From Nitrospirales bacterium (GTDB taxonomy: Bacteria > Nitrospirota > Nitrospiria > Nitrospirales > UBA8639): DNA of 64,000 bases. Shown here one piece after another: positions 16,762 to 27,171 of this stretch. The notes under the pieces were generated by a model. It ran no database searches, was not told the DNA's origin, and saw only the letters and a program-made list of their open reading frames with translations. The translations under genes were made by a program, and so were the position numbers. Every line of letters starts with the position of its first letter. Positions within the stretch are counted from its first letter, which is position 1. The stretch lies in NCBI GenBank assembly GCA_029261255.1, contig JAJDBQ010000133.1, forward strand, positions 1 through 64,000. The letters run 5' to 3'.

Positions 16762-18438
16762 TCAATACGCCCATGTCAAAATCAGCGTTCCTACATTTTT
16801 GGAATAGTCGTATACCCGGACTTTCGACTTGTTAAAAATTCCTTGGTATTGCACTGTTAACGTCAGATTATAGGGAAGCGGTTTTGTCAGCTGCACGAGA
16901 TGTGTGTGCTGGGTATCCTTACGCTTAACCAGGCTCCCATCCTTGTCCGTGAAAAGCTCAAATGTTTGCTTCTTATCATAAGCACGCCAATGAATATCAT
17001 AGTCATACCGAAGCGTAAGACCGCCCCATGGGATGAGCCATTGACCACCCGTCAACAAACGGTTCCCACTGTAAGAAAATTGCTTCGCTATAGTGCTCTC
17101 ATTATCATATTGGTAACCGAGCCGAAATAAGATTTGGTCATCCGCAAATCTGAATACATGAAGAAGGCCCATCATATTGTTTTGCCCATCACGAAGATTC
17201 TGACTCCTTTGCCCCACTCTTTCCTTAAAAAATGTCTGATTCCGATACCGATACAGCACCGACGTCAGATTTCCGACTGAACCAATTTTGGGAATAGTGA
17301 AAGAAGGAGGAACCACGGTCGCACTTAAGGTCGGGGTATGCCGAGCCAGAAACTTACTCATATCTAATAAGAGGAAATCAAACGTATATTGGAGGTCGAT
17401 TTGATAGGGTAGCTTGAAAGCCACATCCCGGTAAAAGCCAGACAGTCCCACCAAATGGTCTTGAATGTTCAATTCACTCAATCCATTGCCATTGACAGTT
17501 TGAAAAAAGGAATAGTTTCCGGAAACCTCAAAAGGACCTTCGCGCCAGAACGAATAATCGGCTCGAAGTGCTGCCAAAAAACCAGGGGCCTTCGTGTCTC
17601 GCCGACGCAGATCTCTCAGTGCGTCGTTACCGGCTTCCCTGGCAGTGCTACCGGGGACAGATGGCGCGTTACTAGAAGAATCAGGATTTATCGCCACATT
17701 ATCGTCGTAAAATCCGCCAAGACTCACTTGCAATTGCCATGGTTTTGTTTCATCGGCTTTCTTTTTAGCCGCCAACCGTTCCCGGATACGAATCGCCGCA
17801 GAGGAGATTGGGGAAACCGAACGCTCAAGCTGCACTTCTTCAAGCTCTTCAATGGCCTGATCTGACAAACCTAAAACACCCAGCGTCAATCCTCGGTAAA
17901 AAAGAGTGAGCTGTTGCGTATCGAAATCCTGAGTCTGATTTACGTCAAAAGCCGCCAAGGCTCCTTCATAATCTTTTTTCCGGTACAGAAGGTACCCGAC
18001 ATAAAACCCGAGACTATCGAGGGTTGGTTGTTTCTCATACACCTCAAATAGTGGCGGGGCTGCTTTTTCGTAGTCAGGCAGAGCAAAATAGGCCAACCCA
18101 AGTTGATAACGGAGAAAGAGGTTTGATGGTCGAATGGACAACCCCTTTCCCAGATACGGCACAGCCTGAGCGGGTTGCTTCTGAGCCAAGTGCACAAGCC
18201 CTAAATAATACAAGACTCGTGAATTATCTGGATCTTGGTCGATGGCCTCCAAAAGAAAAGTCTTGGCTTGTTCGTATTCTTCATTTTCATAGGCTAATGT
18301 GGCTCGGGCGAGAAGGATTTCTGCTTCAGGCTTCCCTGCACTCACCGGAGATGACCAGAAGGAAACAAGGAAGAAGGAAGACACCAGAACAAGCGCGCAG
18401 AACCACCGAACATCGACATGCATTTTGCACTTCCCCAT
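16762..18438 (-). CDS. Outer-membrane protein with N-terminal TPRs and C-terminal beta-barrel
   Basis: The product is 558 residues from ATG 18436-18438; an alternative ATG at 18423 has GGGGAAG in front. Signal peptide: WFCALVLVSSFFLVSFWSS. Residues about 35-230 form TPR-like repeats (ATLAYENEEYEQAKTFLLEAI, YYLGLVHLAQKQPAQAVPYL, YQLGLAYFALPDYEKAA). From about 250 on, alternating amphipathic strands (WQLQVSLGGFYDDNVAI, NYSFFQTVNGN, LTLRYDYDIHW) end in the strand TLILTWAY with terminal aromatic residues. This is a periplasmic TPR domain plus outer-membrane barrel, a layout shared with Slam/DUF560-type and some secretion channels. It is divergent from the FecR-domain gene at 19117. A role in its export is inference. 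Confidence 0.8.
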   Translation of the reverse strand: MGKCKMHVDVRWFCALVLVSSFFLVSFWSSPVSAGKPEAEILLARATLAYENEEYEQAKTFLLEAIDQDPDNSRVLYYLGLVHLAQKQPAQAVPYLGKGLSIRPSNLFLRYQLGLAYFALPDYEKAAPPLFEVYEKQPTLDSLGFYVGYLLYRKKDYEGALAAFDVNQTQDFDTQQLTLFYRGLTLGVLGLSDQAIEELEEVQLERSVSPISSAAIRIRERLAAKKKADETKPWQLQVSLGGFYDDNVAINPDSSSNAPSVPGSTAREAGNDALRDLRRRDTKAPGFLAALRADYSFWREGPFEVSGNYSFFQTVNGNGLSELNIQDHLVGLSGFYRDVAFKLPYQIDLQYTFDFLLLDMSKFLARHTPTLSATVVPPSFTIPKIGSVGNLTSVLYRYRNQTFFKERVGQRSQNLRDGQNNMMGLLHVFRFADDQILFRLGYQYDNESTIAKQFSYSGNRLLTGGQWLIPWGGLTLRYDYDIHWRAYDKKQTFELFTDKDGSLVKRKDTQHTHLVQLTKPLPYNLTLTVQYQGIFNKSKVRVYDYSKNVGTLILTWAY

Positions 18439-19116
18439 AGAGCGACTGCCCCTTTCTGAACAACAAATAATCATGAGTAATGAATGGCTTACCCAGCAAT
18501 TTGCAAAATAATATAGGAATCTCGAACAAATCCAAAGCCTTTTTTTTTCGCCTCTGGCAAAACCACCTAATAGGCCACAAGACAAACCCTGAATGGCTCT
18601 CGATCTAGGGTTCTCTCCAGTCATACCGCTCAATGCTAAACACATGAGGCATGGCAGAAGGATAGAAGAAAAAATGGTCAGAGATTATGCAAAACCGATA
18701 GAAGTTCCCCCAATGGCACAATTAAGCGAAATTACGTATACCCTCGTCATCTCCTGCCTCAAATCGTGAGTGAATCAATGCCCACAATCCTTCTGTAAAA
18801 ATACTTGCTGGTGCAGCTCATCTATGCACATCTGAAACATACCTCCAATGGACTAGTTCATTGACATTTAATTCTCTCTTTGGCAATGATCATATGCAAA
18901 CGTGACAGAAGCGATACTAATGATAACGTTGTTGAAGGCATGATGACGAGGTTCGAATTCATCAAATCTTTCATTCACTTCTTCTACGACAATTGACGTA
19001 ATAAAAAGAACACAAGAGAACAGTGCGGATATTGAACCATCTGCAGCAAAAAAGAGGAATAGAAAGATGAACATCGAATTTTTTTTGGGGCATAAGACCG
19101 TGGAGGGTAGAACAAG
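18439..19116. other. Intergenic region between divergent surface-protein genes
   Basis: This 678-bp region separates the TPR-barrel and FecR-domain genes. In-frame extensions of the TPR gene reach 18645 but have no signal peptide at their start, so I treat them as leader DNA. A GTTCGAATTC string at about 18951 recalls a tRNA T-loop, but no clover-leaf pairs around it. A GGAGGG lies before 19117. Nothing else recognised. Confidence 0.55.
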
Positions 19117-20949
19117 ATGAGCACTTCCTGTCCAAGTGATAAAAGAATTGGCATTGTAGCCGTTATCCTGCTGTTATGGTGTGTTCCTGTAGAGCACATG
19201 CAAGAACATTCCACAGCACAATCCCCTACCCCAAAAGGATCGGTGGCCATTGTCGCCAATGTCGGTGGAGAAGCGTTGCTCAACTCTATAGAAGAAACAT
19301 CCTCTTCAAAGCCCATCGACTTACAAGGGACCCTCGTCTATGGCGATCGAATCACAACCAGACAAAATTCCGTCCTAAGTATGTTGGTTGGAGAAGACGC
19401 GTTGGTCTGCATGGATGAATTTTCTGAAATATCTATTGAGCAAGATGCAAACGAAGGAAGGTTAATTCAATTAATTAGTGGGCGAGCCTGTATTTCCACA
19501 ATCGGAGAGGAAGGGGCTGAGATCGATTTGACTGTCCAAACCCCGGCAGCCACATTACGCCCAAGCCCAGGGACTTTATTTAGTGTGGAAGTCTCGAGTC
19601 CAGCAAAAGAGGGAGACCAACATACTTTGGCTCCACGAGCCATATTGACCGGATTTAGCAAAGAAGATACTCCATTTTCACCCACGAGAGTCAGCCATAT
19701 ACCCCAGCCGAAAACAGAAACCATTCAGGTCATGCAGGGAAGTGTGGAAGTCGTTTCTCAGATTCCAGGAGTCCAGCCTGTGGTCGTACTTGAAGGCTTC
19801 CAAGTGGAAGTACGCCGGGGTATCATTGGTCAACTCATCAAAGACTCAGCCGTACAATGCCAGATACAAGATTTGCAAAAAGATCCTCAACATACGAACA
19901 ACTCAGAAGAGAACCAAGAATTAGTCGCAGAGCAACTGTCCGCTCAGGCCACCTATCTTGTGGCTGCCTTGTTTAACTCCCCAGACCAACCCAATGCAGA
20001 TTTAGTCAATACGAACAAAAATGGCATCATTCTCCCCGACACGTTAGATGCTGGTCTCAACAATGATGGAACCATTAGTTCGCCGGTTTTAAGTGTGCCA
20101 GGTGACCCAAGCCAGGCCACGTTGCCTCGAGCATCCAGACTCACAACTCTTGATGCAGGAGGAACCATTGCGAACCGTCAGGGCACGATCGCAACGACTG
20201 ATTTAGTGCAAATCGTCGGTCCTGGAGCGGCTGAGATCAATACGAGCACGCTGACCGTGTCAAATAGTCAAGTCACCTCGACCAGTGGAACCAATGGACT
20301 GACACTCGTATCGGTCACGTCAGGCGGACTACTCAGAGGCACCTCACCAGATCCAGTCATTAGCATTACCGATTCCCAGACAACGACGCAATCGGCGGTA
20401 AATATCTCTGGAGGTATTCAGCCTGACGTTTCCCTGATTGAAGCCAGTGCCCCGCTCATCGCGGCCGTATCGACAGATCCTAGTACATTGATGAGTAGTC
20501 TCATGACCAACGAGGCCATTCAAATTGACGGCGCCCGATTAGGGACTCTCGTTCCAGCCGATGCGCTCGTGACCCTCAATGGGAGCAGCTTGTCTTCAAT
20601 CGGAGCAGTGATCAGTCTGAGCAACGGCGGACTGTTGACCCATAGTGGGAACCTCATCGCACTCAGTAATGGAAGCGCATTAATGGCAGGAAGTTTAGTA
20701 GAACTCTCCGGTGCCTCAACATTCGCGCTTACCAATGGTTTCCTCCTATCCAGTGTTGGATCAAATACGGTTGATATTACCAATACCCTATGTGCCGGAG
20801 GCGGATGTATCAATGGATTTATTTCTGCCCCCGGAACAAATAACATTACGGTAGCGCCTGGTTTTGCGCCAACACAAGGTGTCACCGTACCAACCGGGGC
20901 AGCATTGATCGTGGTGAATGGCGACGGAAACACCGTGAATCTTCAATAG
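19117..20949 (+). CDS. FecR-domain surface protein with repetitive beta-solenoid-like C-terminal part
   Basis: The product is 610 residues. Signal peptide about residues 10-30. A FecR-like domain spans about 40-250 (LQGTLVYGDRITTRQNSVLSM, EISIEQDANEGRLIQLISGRA, VQTPAATLRPSPGTLFSVEV, VMQGSVEVVSQ). This fold is common in exported proteins unrelated to iron and is thought to bind surface or glycan partners. The C-terminal 350 residues are rich in Ser/Thr/Asn/Gly with repeating LSNGGLLTHSGNLIALSNGS-type turns, a beta-solenoid pattern. It is divergent from the TPR-barrel gene and 120 bp upstream of the giant SBBP protein, suggesting a surface-display cluster. Confidence 0.82.
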   Translation: MSTSCPSDKRIGIVAVILLLWCVPVEHMQEHSTAQSPTPKGSVAIVANVGGEALLNSIEETSSSKPIDLQGTLVYGDRITTRQNSVLSMLVGEDALVCMDEFSEISIEQDANEGRLIQLISGRACISTIGEEGAEIDLTVQTPAATLRPSPGTLFSVEVSSPAKEGDQHTLAPRAILTGFSKEDTPFSPTRVSHIPQPKTETIQVMQGSVEVVSQIPGVQPVVVLEGFQVEVRRGIIGQLIKDSAVQCQIQDLQKDPQHTNNSEENQELVAEQLSAQATYLVAALFNSPDQPNADLVNTNKNGIILPDTLDAGLNNDGTISSPVLSVPGDPSQATLPRASRLTTLDAGGTIANRQGTIATTDLVQIVGPGAAEINTSTLTVSNSQVTSTSGTNGLTLVSVTSGGLLRGTSPDPVISITDSQTTTQSAVNISGGIQPDVSLIEASAPLIAAVSTDPSTLMSSLMTNEAIQIDGARLGTLVPADALVTLNGSSLSSIGAVISLSNGGLLTHSGNLIALSNGSALMAGSLVELSGASTFALTNGFLLSSVGSNTVDITNTLCAGGGCINGFISAPGTNNITVAPGFAPTQGVTVPTGAALIVVNGDGNTVNLQ

Positions 20950-21072
20950 AAATGAACACCCATTCATTCATTGCACAAGGACAATTAACACCATGGAACT
21001 CAACTCATCATTGATGACGACAAACGCAACATAGACATTCATATCAGCGAGCTTGAGCAAAGGAACTTCCCC

Positions 21073-24000
21073 ATGTCCCCCAAAAAAGTTACAAGAAACT
21101 CACGATCCTACAGCTGTTTGTTGAGATACCAAAAGCTCCTCCTCACCTTAGGCTGGGCCCTCACACTCATACTGCCCACCTGGGCTGACAATGCCATCGC
21201 CACACAGGCGGCTCTCCTCCCAGACAGCCTCAGGTCCTCGCTTATCACGGCGCCTCAAGGCGTGGGCACGGCCCTCCAACCGCCGATGCAATTTGAACCC
21301 AACCTGGGGCAGACCGATCCACAGGTACAATTCATGGCTCGCGGTGTAGGCTATACGGTATTCCTGACCCCGACCGAGGCCGTCCTCGTTTTACCCGCAG
21401 GAGAATCACAACTCAATGTCAATTCCAAAGGAGTCGCTACTCCTGCTCGCGCAAAACAGATCATCCAACTCCAGGTACTTAATGCCAATCCCTCAGCAGG
21501 CATTCATGGCGTCAAGGAAACACCGACCACTATTCACCGGTTGATTGGTGCTGATCCGACTCAGTGGAAGACACACGTCCCCGTCTATGCGCAAGTGCGC
21601 TATGACGCCATCTATCCTGGCATTGACCTCCTGTATTACGGCAACCAACAACAGCTCGAATACGATTTCATCGTCCACCCCGGTGCGGATCCATCAACCA
21701 TTTCCCTCGGCATCCAAGGCGCCGACTACGCCACCTTGGAGGAAGATGGCCACTTGCTCTTGTCCTTACCAGGCGGCACTCTGCGCCTCCAGAAACCTGT
21801 TCTCTCACAAACCGTAGATGGGAAGACAACTAACATCCCTGGTCATTTCCTCCTGCGTGAGCCCGCACCAACTGAGGCCGCCTCACCCATTCAGGTCGCC
21901 TTTGCCGTCGGCGCCTATGATCCAACGCTTCCCCTCATCATTGATCCGTTAGTCAACTACGCGAGTGCTTTCGGCGGCGAAGGCAATGACATTGGTGAAG
22001 CCATCACGGTCGACAACGCCGGTCATGGCTACGTAGTCGGTACCACGGAGTCTTTTACCTTTCCTGTGACCCCTCAGGCCTTTCAGGATTCAGCTGTGAG
22101 CCCGAATCGGGATGTCTTCGTCACGAAGTTTGATACGGAAACATCTGAAATTCTTTTCTCCACCTACATTGGGGGCGAAGGAAATGACCGCGCCACAGAC
22201 GTCGCCGTCGATGCCCAGGGCATCCCTTACGTGACAGGCGAGACGAGCTCCCTGATGTTCCCCACACAGAACCCGTTACAAGCCACCCTGCACGGCCCCA
22301 GTGATGCGTTTGTACTCAAGCTCGCGGCGGATGGTTCGAGTCTCCTCTACAGCACCTATCTGGGTGGGAGTGGGCCAGACCACGCCAACGGCCTTATCGT
22401 CGATGCGCAGGGCCAAGCTGCACTCACGGGCACAACGACATCCACAGATTTTCCAATGATGAACGCGTTCGATGCCAGCTTGGGCCACGGCGAAGCCGTA
22501 CTCCAGAGCGATGTCTTTGTAAGCACCCTTGATACTCAAGGCACAGCGCTGAAGTTTTCGACATTCCTCGGTGGATCCGGCGCGGATGTCGGGCACAGCC
22601 TCACCCTCGATGCGCAAGGCGCGCTCTATCTCACAGGCGAGACGACTGACGGAGCGGGCTTTCCAGTGACACCAGGGGCTTTCCAACCGACGTACGGCGG
22701 CGGCGCGACCGATGCCTTCATTGCCAAGATCAATCCGTTCCTCGCCGGTGCAACCGCCTTGCAATATGCTTCGTATCTCGGCGGCAGTGGTCAAGACGTG
22801 GGCCTCGCTCTGCTAGTCGACGCACAACAGCAAGCGTTCATCACGGGCTGGACGACAGGCCAGGGGCAAGCACTCACCGTTGCCGCCCCCAGTCCTGCAC
22901 CTGCAGCCAATGCCCCCGTCAGATCCTGGGGGCGACGGAGTGGGCCACCCACGGCCGGGAATCCCGCGCGTGGTTTCCGTGGTGGGATGCGCGACTTCAA
23001 CCAGCAACAATCAGCCCCAACACCGCCGCCAGCTCCCGTCATCCAGGTGACAACCCCCACACCATTGCCGGCGTTTCCGGTAACACCCAATGCCTATGAT
23101 GCGACATTTAATGGAGAAAAAGATGCCTTTCTGGCACACGTGAATACAGCCGGCAGTGGCCCCGCGGCCTTGGTGTATGCCACCTATGTCGGTGGAAACC
23201 GATCGGACACTGGGATCGCCATTGGCTTGGACTCCTTTGACCGCCTGTGCATTGCCGGAACCACGAATTCTTCAGACTATCCCGTGAACAGCCCCTTGGC
23301 CAACCAAGGTAAGTTGAGCGGGGGTATGGATGGGTTTGTGACCAAGTTCGCAACTGATCCCACCGCGCTGGTATTTTCGTCCTTCCTCGGCGGAAGTGGG
23401 AACGAACAAGTCACTGACATGCGCCTGGATGCGCTGGATCTCGCCTATCTGACCGGACAGACGCGTTCAACCGATTTCCCGCTCCTCACCTCGCTCGACG
23501 ACACCCCGCTCACCGGAGAGGCCCAAGCTTTTGTGGTGAAAGTGAAAGATCCGGCCGACATCATCACCACAATTGTTCCCATCGGAGCAATGCCTCAAGT
23601 TGGCGTAGACAAAACGTGGAGACTGGATTGGGAGAATGCCGACATAGATCCTGCACTAGGCGTCCAAGTTGTATTTGCATTTGACGTGAATCCATTTGGA
23701 CTATCTTCAAAGGTTCAATTTCAAAGTATTCAAAATGGTTCGGGGCCAAGCAGCATCCTCACGACTAGTTGCTCCGGATCCGCCCTCTCCGGCCCTGGTG
23801 GGAACCTAACCTGTAATGTCACCGATGTTCCTTCTGGCGGAATTTTAAGTTCTGCTGACATTACATTTACTCCCATCACCGAAGGATCATTTTTTATCAG
23901 TGCCGACATGTCCACCCTGACACCTGATTCAGATGCTGACAACAATTTCAGTAGCGCCAACGGGACAATCGGACCAGCGCCAACCGTGGGCCTGACAGTA

Positions 24001-27000
24001 GATTTCATGGGATCAGGAACAGGCAGGGTTGTACTCAGGCCCGGGCCATCATCTTCTACTGCCACCATTTTTAATGACCAAAATCTAGATTACACTATGG
24101 GAACCAGAGTCTCGCTCATTGCGACACCCACTCAAACGTCTGGGAATCTTTCCATCTTTAGTGGATGGACTGGATGCGATAGTGTTTTAGCAAATACGTG
24201 TACGGTCACTGTCAATTCGGCTCGTACAATCAGCCCCTTGTTTGAACTAGATCAAAGTACCCTCACTGTGACCACAACGGGCAGCGGTACAGTGACATCA
24301 CCAGGCTTTCCAAACTTTATTGATTGCGGCAGTGATTGCACGGGCACAACCCCTACTGGCTCGAACTTTGATCTGAGAGCAACCCCTGCGGCCGGGTTTA
24401 CCTTTACGGGATGGACGGGCTGCGACTCTGTCTCGGGCACCCAATGTACTGGGACTCTCACTGCTGATCGCACAGTCACCGCTACATTCAATATTACTAC
24501 CGTAACCGTGCCGAATGTCGTGGGGCAGACCCAGGCGGCCGCCACCGCCGCCATCAACGGCGTCACGGGCCTCAGTGTCGGTGCTGTGACCCAGGCCAGT
24601 AGTGCGACCGTGGCTTCCGGACGCGTGATTAGCCAAAACCCCGGACCAAGCCAGGTCTCCAGTGGCAGTACCGTCGCGCTTGTCGTCTCAACCGGCCCCG
24701 CTCCTGTGACCGTGCCAAATGTCGTGGGGCAGACCCAGGCGGCCGCCACTGCCAGGATCAACGGCGTCACTGGCCTGAGTGTCGGTGCTGTGACCCAGGC
24801 CAGTAGTCCCACCATAGTCTCCGGGGCGGTCATCAGCCAAAACCCCGGGCCGAGCCAGGTCCCCAGTGGTAGTACCGTCGCGCTTGTCGTCTCAACCGGC
24901 CCGCCCCCCGTGACCGTGCCAAATGTCGTGGGGCAGACTCAGGGGGCCGCTACCGCCGCCATCAACGGAGTCACGGGCCTGAGTGTCGGTGCTGTGACCC
25001 AAGCGAGTAGTGCGACCGTGGCCTCTGGGCGCGTGATTAGCCAAAACCCCGGACCAAGCCAGGTCTCCAGTGGCAGTACCGTCGCGCTTGTCGTCTCAAC
25101 CGGCCCCGCCCCCGTGACCGTGCCGAATGTTGTGGGGCAGACCCAGGCTGCCGCCACCGCCGCCATCAACGGAGTCAATGGACTAAGTGTCGGTGCTGTG
25201 TCCCAGGCCAGTAGTCCCACCATAGTCTCCGGGGCGGTCATCAGCCAAAACCCCGGACCAAGCCAGGTCTCCAGTGGCAGTACCGTCGCGCTTGTCGTCT
25301 CAACCGGCCCCGCCCCCGTGACCGTGCCGAATGTCGTGGGGCAGACCCAGGCGGCCGCTACCGCCGCCATCAACGGAGTCAATGGCCTGAATGTCGGTGC
25401 TGTGACCCAGGCCAATAGTGCGTCTGTGGCCTCTGGAGCTGTCATTAGCCAAAACCCTGCGCCAAGCCAGGTCCCCAATGGCAGTACTGTCGCGTTCGTC
25501 GTGTCTTTAGGACCAGTACAACGAACCCTCACCGTCACACCACCGGTAAATGGGACCATCACCGGAACAGGTATTAATTGTGGAACTGATTGCTCAGAAA
25601 CTGTGAACAATGGCACACCAATTATTTTGACCGCGACCCCAAACCCTGGCTTTGAATTCACAAGGTGGGAGACAGTCAGTGGCACCCCACCCTCCGCCTG
25701 CCCAGGGACGGGAACCTGTACCGTCATCTTGAATACGAATCGTACCGTGACGACGATCTTTACCGCACTCATCAATCAAGCCCCGGTGGTAGAGGCAGGA
25801 CCAAACCAAGTGATTAACCTCCCAGCAGGCGCTACCCTTCCGGTCAACGTCCTTCTCGCTGGCACGGTCACAGACGACGGGTTGCCCATCGCCACCACAC
25901 TCACCACTCAGTGGCGCCTAGCTAATGGCCCCGCCGTCATTCCTGACATCGACAATAATGTCATGCCGGCCGTAAGCTTTCCGGCCATCGGCTCATACAC
26001 CATGGAACTCAGCGCTACTGACGGCGCCTCATTAACCACCTCGGATACCGTTATTATTACGATCAATGATCCCTCAGCTGCACAGGTCCTCGTCCCGTCT
26101 GTTGTCGGACAACCGCAGGCCGCAGCCAACAGCGCCTTGATTGCGGTCACCTTGACTCTCGGGACCATTTCGCAGGAGCTCAATGCCACAGTGGCCGCAG
26201 GTTCTGTCATTCGCCAAACACCCACCGGCGGAGACTTCGTCGATCAGGGCAGTCCCGTGAATCTGGTTATTTCCTCCGGCACCGAACTCCTCCTTACCAC
26301 GCCGACCGATGGCCCCGACGCTACCCCGGGCGATGGCGTCTGTGAGACCAGCACCGGTAGTGGTGCCTGTTCACTCCGTGCTGCGATTCAGGAAGCCAAT
26401 GCCTTTCCTGGCCAACAGACGATTACCTTGGCACCTGAAACGTATACGTTAACGTTAGCTGGGGCGAATGAAGACGCTGCCGCAACCGGTGACTTGGATA
26501 TCAGGGATGACCTCACCATTGAAAGCGCGACGGGCAATGCTGACGATGTCATCATTACCGGTAATGCATTGGATCGTGTTTTTGACATCCCACCGGGCAG
26601 CAGCCCAAGCGTGACTCTTCGAGGGCTCACCATTCAAGATGGTCTGATTGCAAATTCAACAGGCGGTGGACTCCGCAATGCCCAAGGCACGCTGGTCGTC
26701 GAGGATTCAGTGATCACCACTAATCAATCGAATGGCAGTGGTGGAGGGCTCAGTCATCTGGGAGGGACGCTCACGCTACGCAATACCCAGATCACCAATA
26801 ATAGCTCTCAAGGCTTGGGGGGCGGGCTACAGGCCCAAGCTGGGACGGTGACCATCGACGGTAATACGCGCTTCACCGGCAATACCGCTAACTTTGGCGG
26901 TGGCCTGAGTACCGGTGGAGCTGATGTGTCTCTGACGAATGTTCAAGTAGAGAACAACACTGCGGTAGGCGACGGCGGCGGCATTTACAAATTCCTGAGT

Positions 27001-27171
27001 CCAGGGGATCTGCTTGGGTCAATCCAAGCTCCACGCGTGGCACTCTCTAATACAACCGTCAGCAACAATACCCTTGTTGGTGGTGCTGCCGATGATTGTG
27101 TGGGCTACCTCGTCAACGTTGGCGGCAATACATTTGGTACCACCGCCGGTTGTACGCTGCTCGCGCCGTAA
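21073..27171 (+). CDS. Giant exported SBBP-repeat protein with tandem PASTA domains (paralogue A)
   Basis: The product is 2032 residues. Signal region about 15-42. The N-terminal domain (FEPNLGQTDPQVQFMARG) and SBBP beta-propeller repeats (LVNYASAFGG, VVGTTESFTFPVT, STYIGGEGNDRATDVAV) run to about 830. A DUF11-like segment and two GxVTSP/FTGW-type bacterial repeats follow. Five PASTA repeats (VPNVVGQTQAAATA) occupy about 1144-1483. Then come another bacterial repeat, a PKD-like domain, a sixth PASTA near 1672, a CSLRAAIQEAN (CSLREA-type) segment near 1770 and a right-handed beta-helix end with GGGL repeats. No sorting anchor is visible. It is probably secreted or surface-attached; PASTA here would bind outside the cell. 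Paralogue B follows at 27841. Confidence 0.9.
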   Translation: MSPKKVTRNSRSYSCLLRYQKLLLTLGWALTLILPTWADNAIATQAALLPDSLRSSLITAPQGVGTALQPPMQFEPNLGQTDPQVQFMARGVGYTVFLTPTEAVLVLPAGESQLNVNSKGVATPARAKQIIQLQVLNANPSAGIHGVKETPTTIHRLIGADPTQWKTHVPVYAQVRYDAIYPGIDLLYYGNQQQLEYDFIVHPGADPSTISLGIQGADYATLEEDGHLLLSLPGGTLRLQKPVLSQTVDGKTTNIPGHFLLREPAPTEAASPIQVAFAVGAYDPTLPLIIDPLVNYASAFGGEGNDIGEAITVDNAGHGYVVGTTESFTFPVTPQAFQDSAVSPNRDVFVTKFDTETSEILFSTYIGGEGNDRATDVAVDAQGIPYVTGETSSLMFPTQNPLQATLHGPSDAFVLKLAADGSSLLYSTYLGGSGPDHANGLIVDAQGQAALTGTTTSTDFPMMNAFDASLGHGEAVLQSDVFVSTLDTQGTALKFSTFLGGSGADVGHSLTLDAQGALYLTGETTDGAGFPVTPGAFQPTYGGGATDAFIAKINPFLAGATALQYASYLGGSGQDVGLALLVDAQQQAFITGWTTGQGQALTVAAPSPAPAANAPVRSWGRRSGPPTAGNPARGFRGGMRDFNQQQSAPTPPPAPVIQVTTPTPLPAFPVTPNAYDATFNGEKDAFLAHVNTAGSGPAALVYATYVGGNRSDTGIAIGLDSFDRLCIAGTTNSSDYPVNSPLANQGKLSGGMDGFVTKFATDPTALVFSSFLGGSGNEQVTDMRLDALDLAYLTGQTRSTDFPLLTSLDDTPLTGEAQAFVVKVKDPADIITTIVPIGAMPQVGVDKTWRLDWENADIDPALGVQVVFAFDVNPFGLSSKVQFQSIQNGSGPSSILTTSCSGSALSGPGGNLTCNVTDVPSGGILSSADITFTPITEGSFFISADMSTLTPDSDADNNFSSANGTIGPAPTVGLTVDFMGSGTGRVVLRPGPSSSTATIFNDQNLDYTMGTRVSLIATPTQTSGNLSIFSGWTGCDSVLANTCTVTVNSARTISPLFELDQSTLTVTTTGSGTVTSPGFPNFIDCGSDCTGTTPTGSNFDLRATPAAGFTFTGWTGCDSVSGTQCTGTLTADRTVTATFNITTVTVPNVVGQTQAAATAAINGVTGLSVGAVTQASSATVASGRVISQNPGPSQVSSGSTVALVVSTGPAPVTVPNVVGQTQAAATARINGVTGLSVGAVTQASSPTIVSGAVISQNPGPSQVPSGSTVALVVSTGPPPVTVPNVVGQTQGAATAAINGVTGLSVGAVTQASSATVASGRVISQNPGPSQVSSGSTVALVVSTGPAPVTVPNVVGQTQAAATAAINGVNGLSVGAVSQASSPTIVSGAVISQNPGPSQVSSGSTVALVVSTGPAPVTVPNVVGQTQAAATAAINGVNGLNVGAVTQANSASVASGAVISQNPAPSQVPNGSTVAFVVSLGPVQRTLTVTPPVNGTITGTGINCGTDCSETVNNGTPIILTATPNPGFEFTRWETVSGTPPSACPGTGTCTVILNTNRTVTTIFTALINQAPVVEAGPNQVINLPAGATLPVNVLLAGTVTDDGLPIATTLTTQWRLANGPAVIPDIDNNVMPAVSFPAIGSYTMELSATDGASLTTSDTVIITINDPSAAQVLVPSVVGQPQAAANSALIAVTLTLGTISQELNATVAAGSVIRQTPTGGDFVDQGSPVNLVISSGTELLLTTPTDGPDATPGDGVCETSTGSGACSLRAAIQEANAFPGQQTITLAPETYTLTLAGANEDAAATGDLDIRDDLTIESATGNADDVIITGNALDRVFDIPPGSSPSVTLRGLTIQDGLIANSTGGGLRNAQGTLVVEDSVITTNQSNGSGGGLSHLGGTLTLRNTQITNNSSQGLGGGLQAQAGTVTIDGNTRFTGNTANFGGGLSTGGADVSLTNVQVENNTAVGDGGGIYKFLSPGDLLGSIQAPRVALSNTTVSNNTLVGGAADDCVGYLVNVGGNTFGTTAGCTLLAP
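24502..25521 (+). repeat. Five tandem 204-bp PASTA-coding repeats
   Basis: Unit starts are at 24502, 24706, 24910, 25114 and 25318, exactly 204 bp (68 codons) apart. Each begins at the codons for VTVPNVVGQTQ and ends in VALVVSTGP. The units are almost identical at DNA level; differences are mostly single codons (for example ASSATVASGRV against ASSPTIVSGAV). The last unit has drifted most. They lie in one reading frame, so copy-number change keeps the gene intact. Confidence 0.95.

Noticed and set aside
18940..18970. GTTCGAATTC resembling a tRNA T-loop
   Set aside because: Flanking bases do not pair into a T-stem and no acceptor or anticodon arm can be drawn.
24502..25521. Regular repeats that could be taken for a CRISPR array
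   Set aside because: Units are 204 bp, directly adjacent and in-frame PASTA coding; there are no short repeats with unique spacers.
24252..25775. Long minus-strand ORFs (193 and 278 codons) opposite the PASTA repeats
   Set aside because: They mirror the repeat codons of the giant plus-strand gene, are repetitive for that reason, and have no ribosome site or domain.
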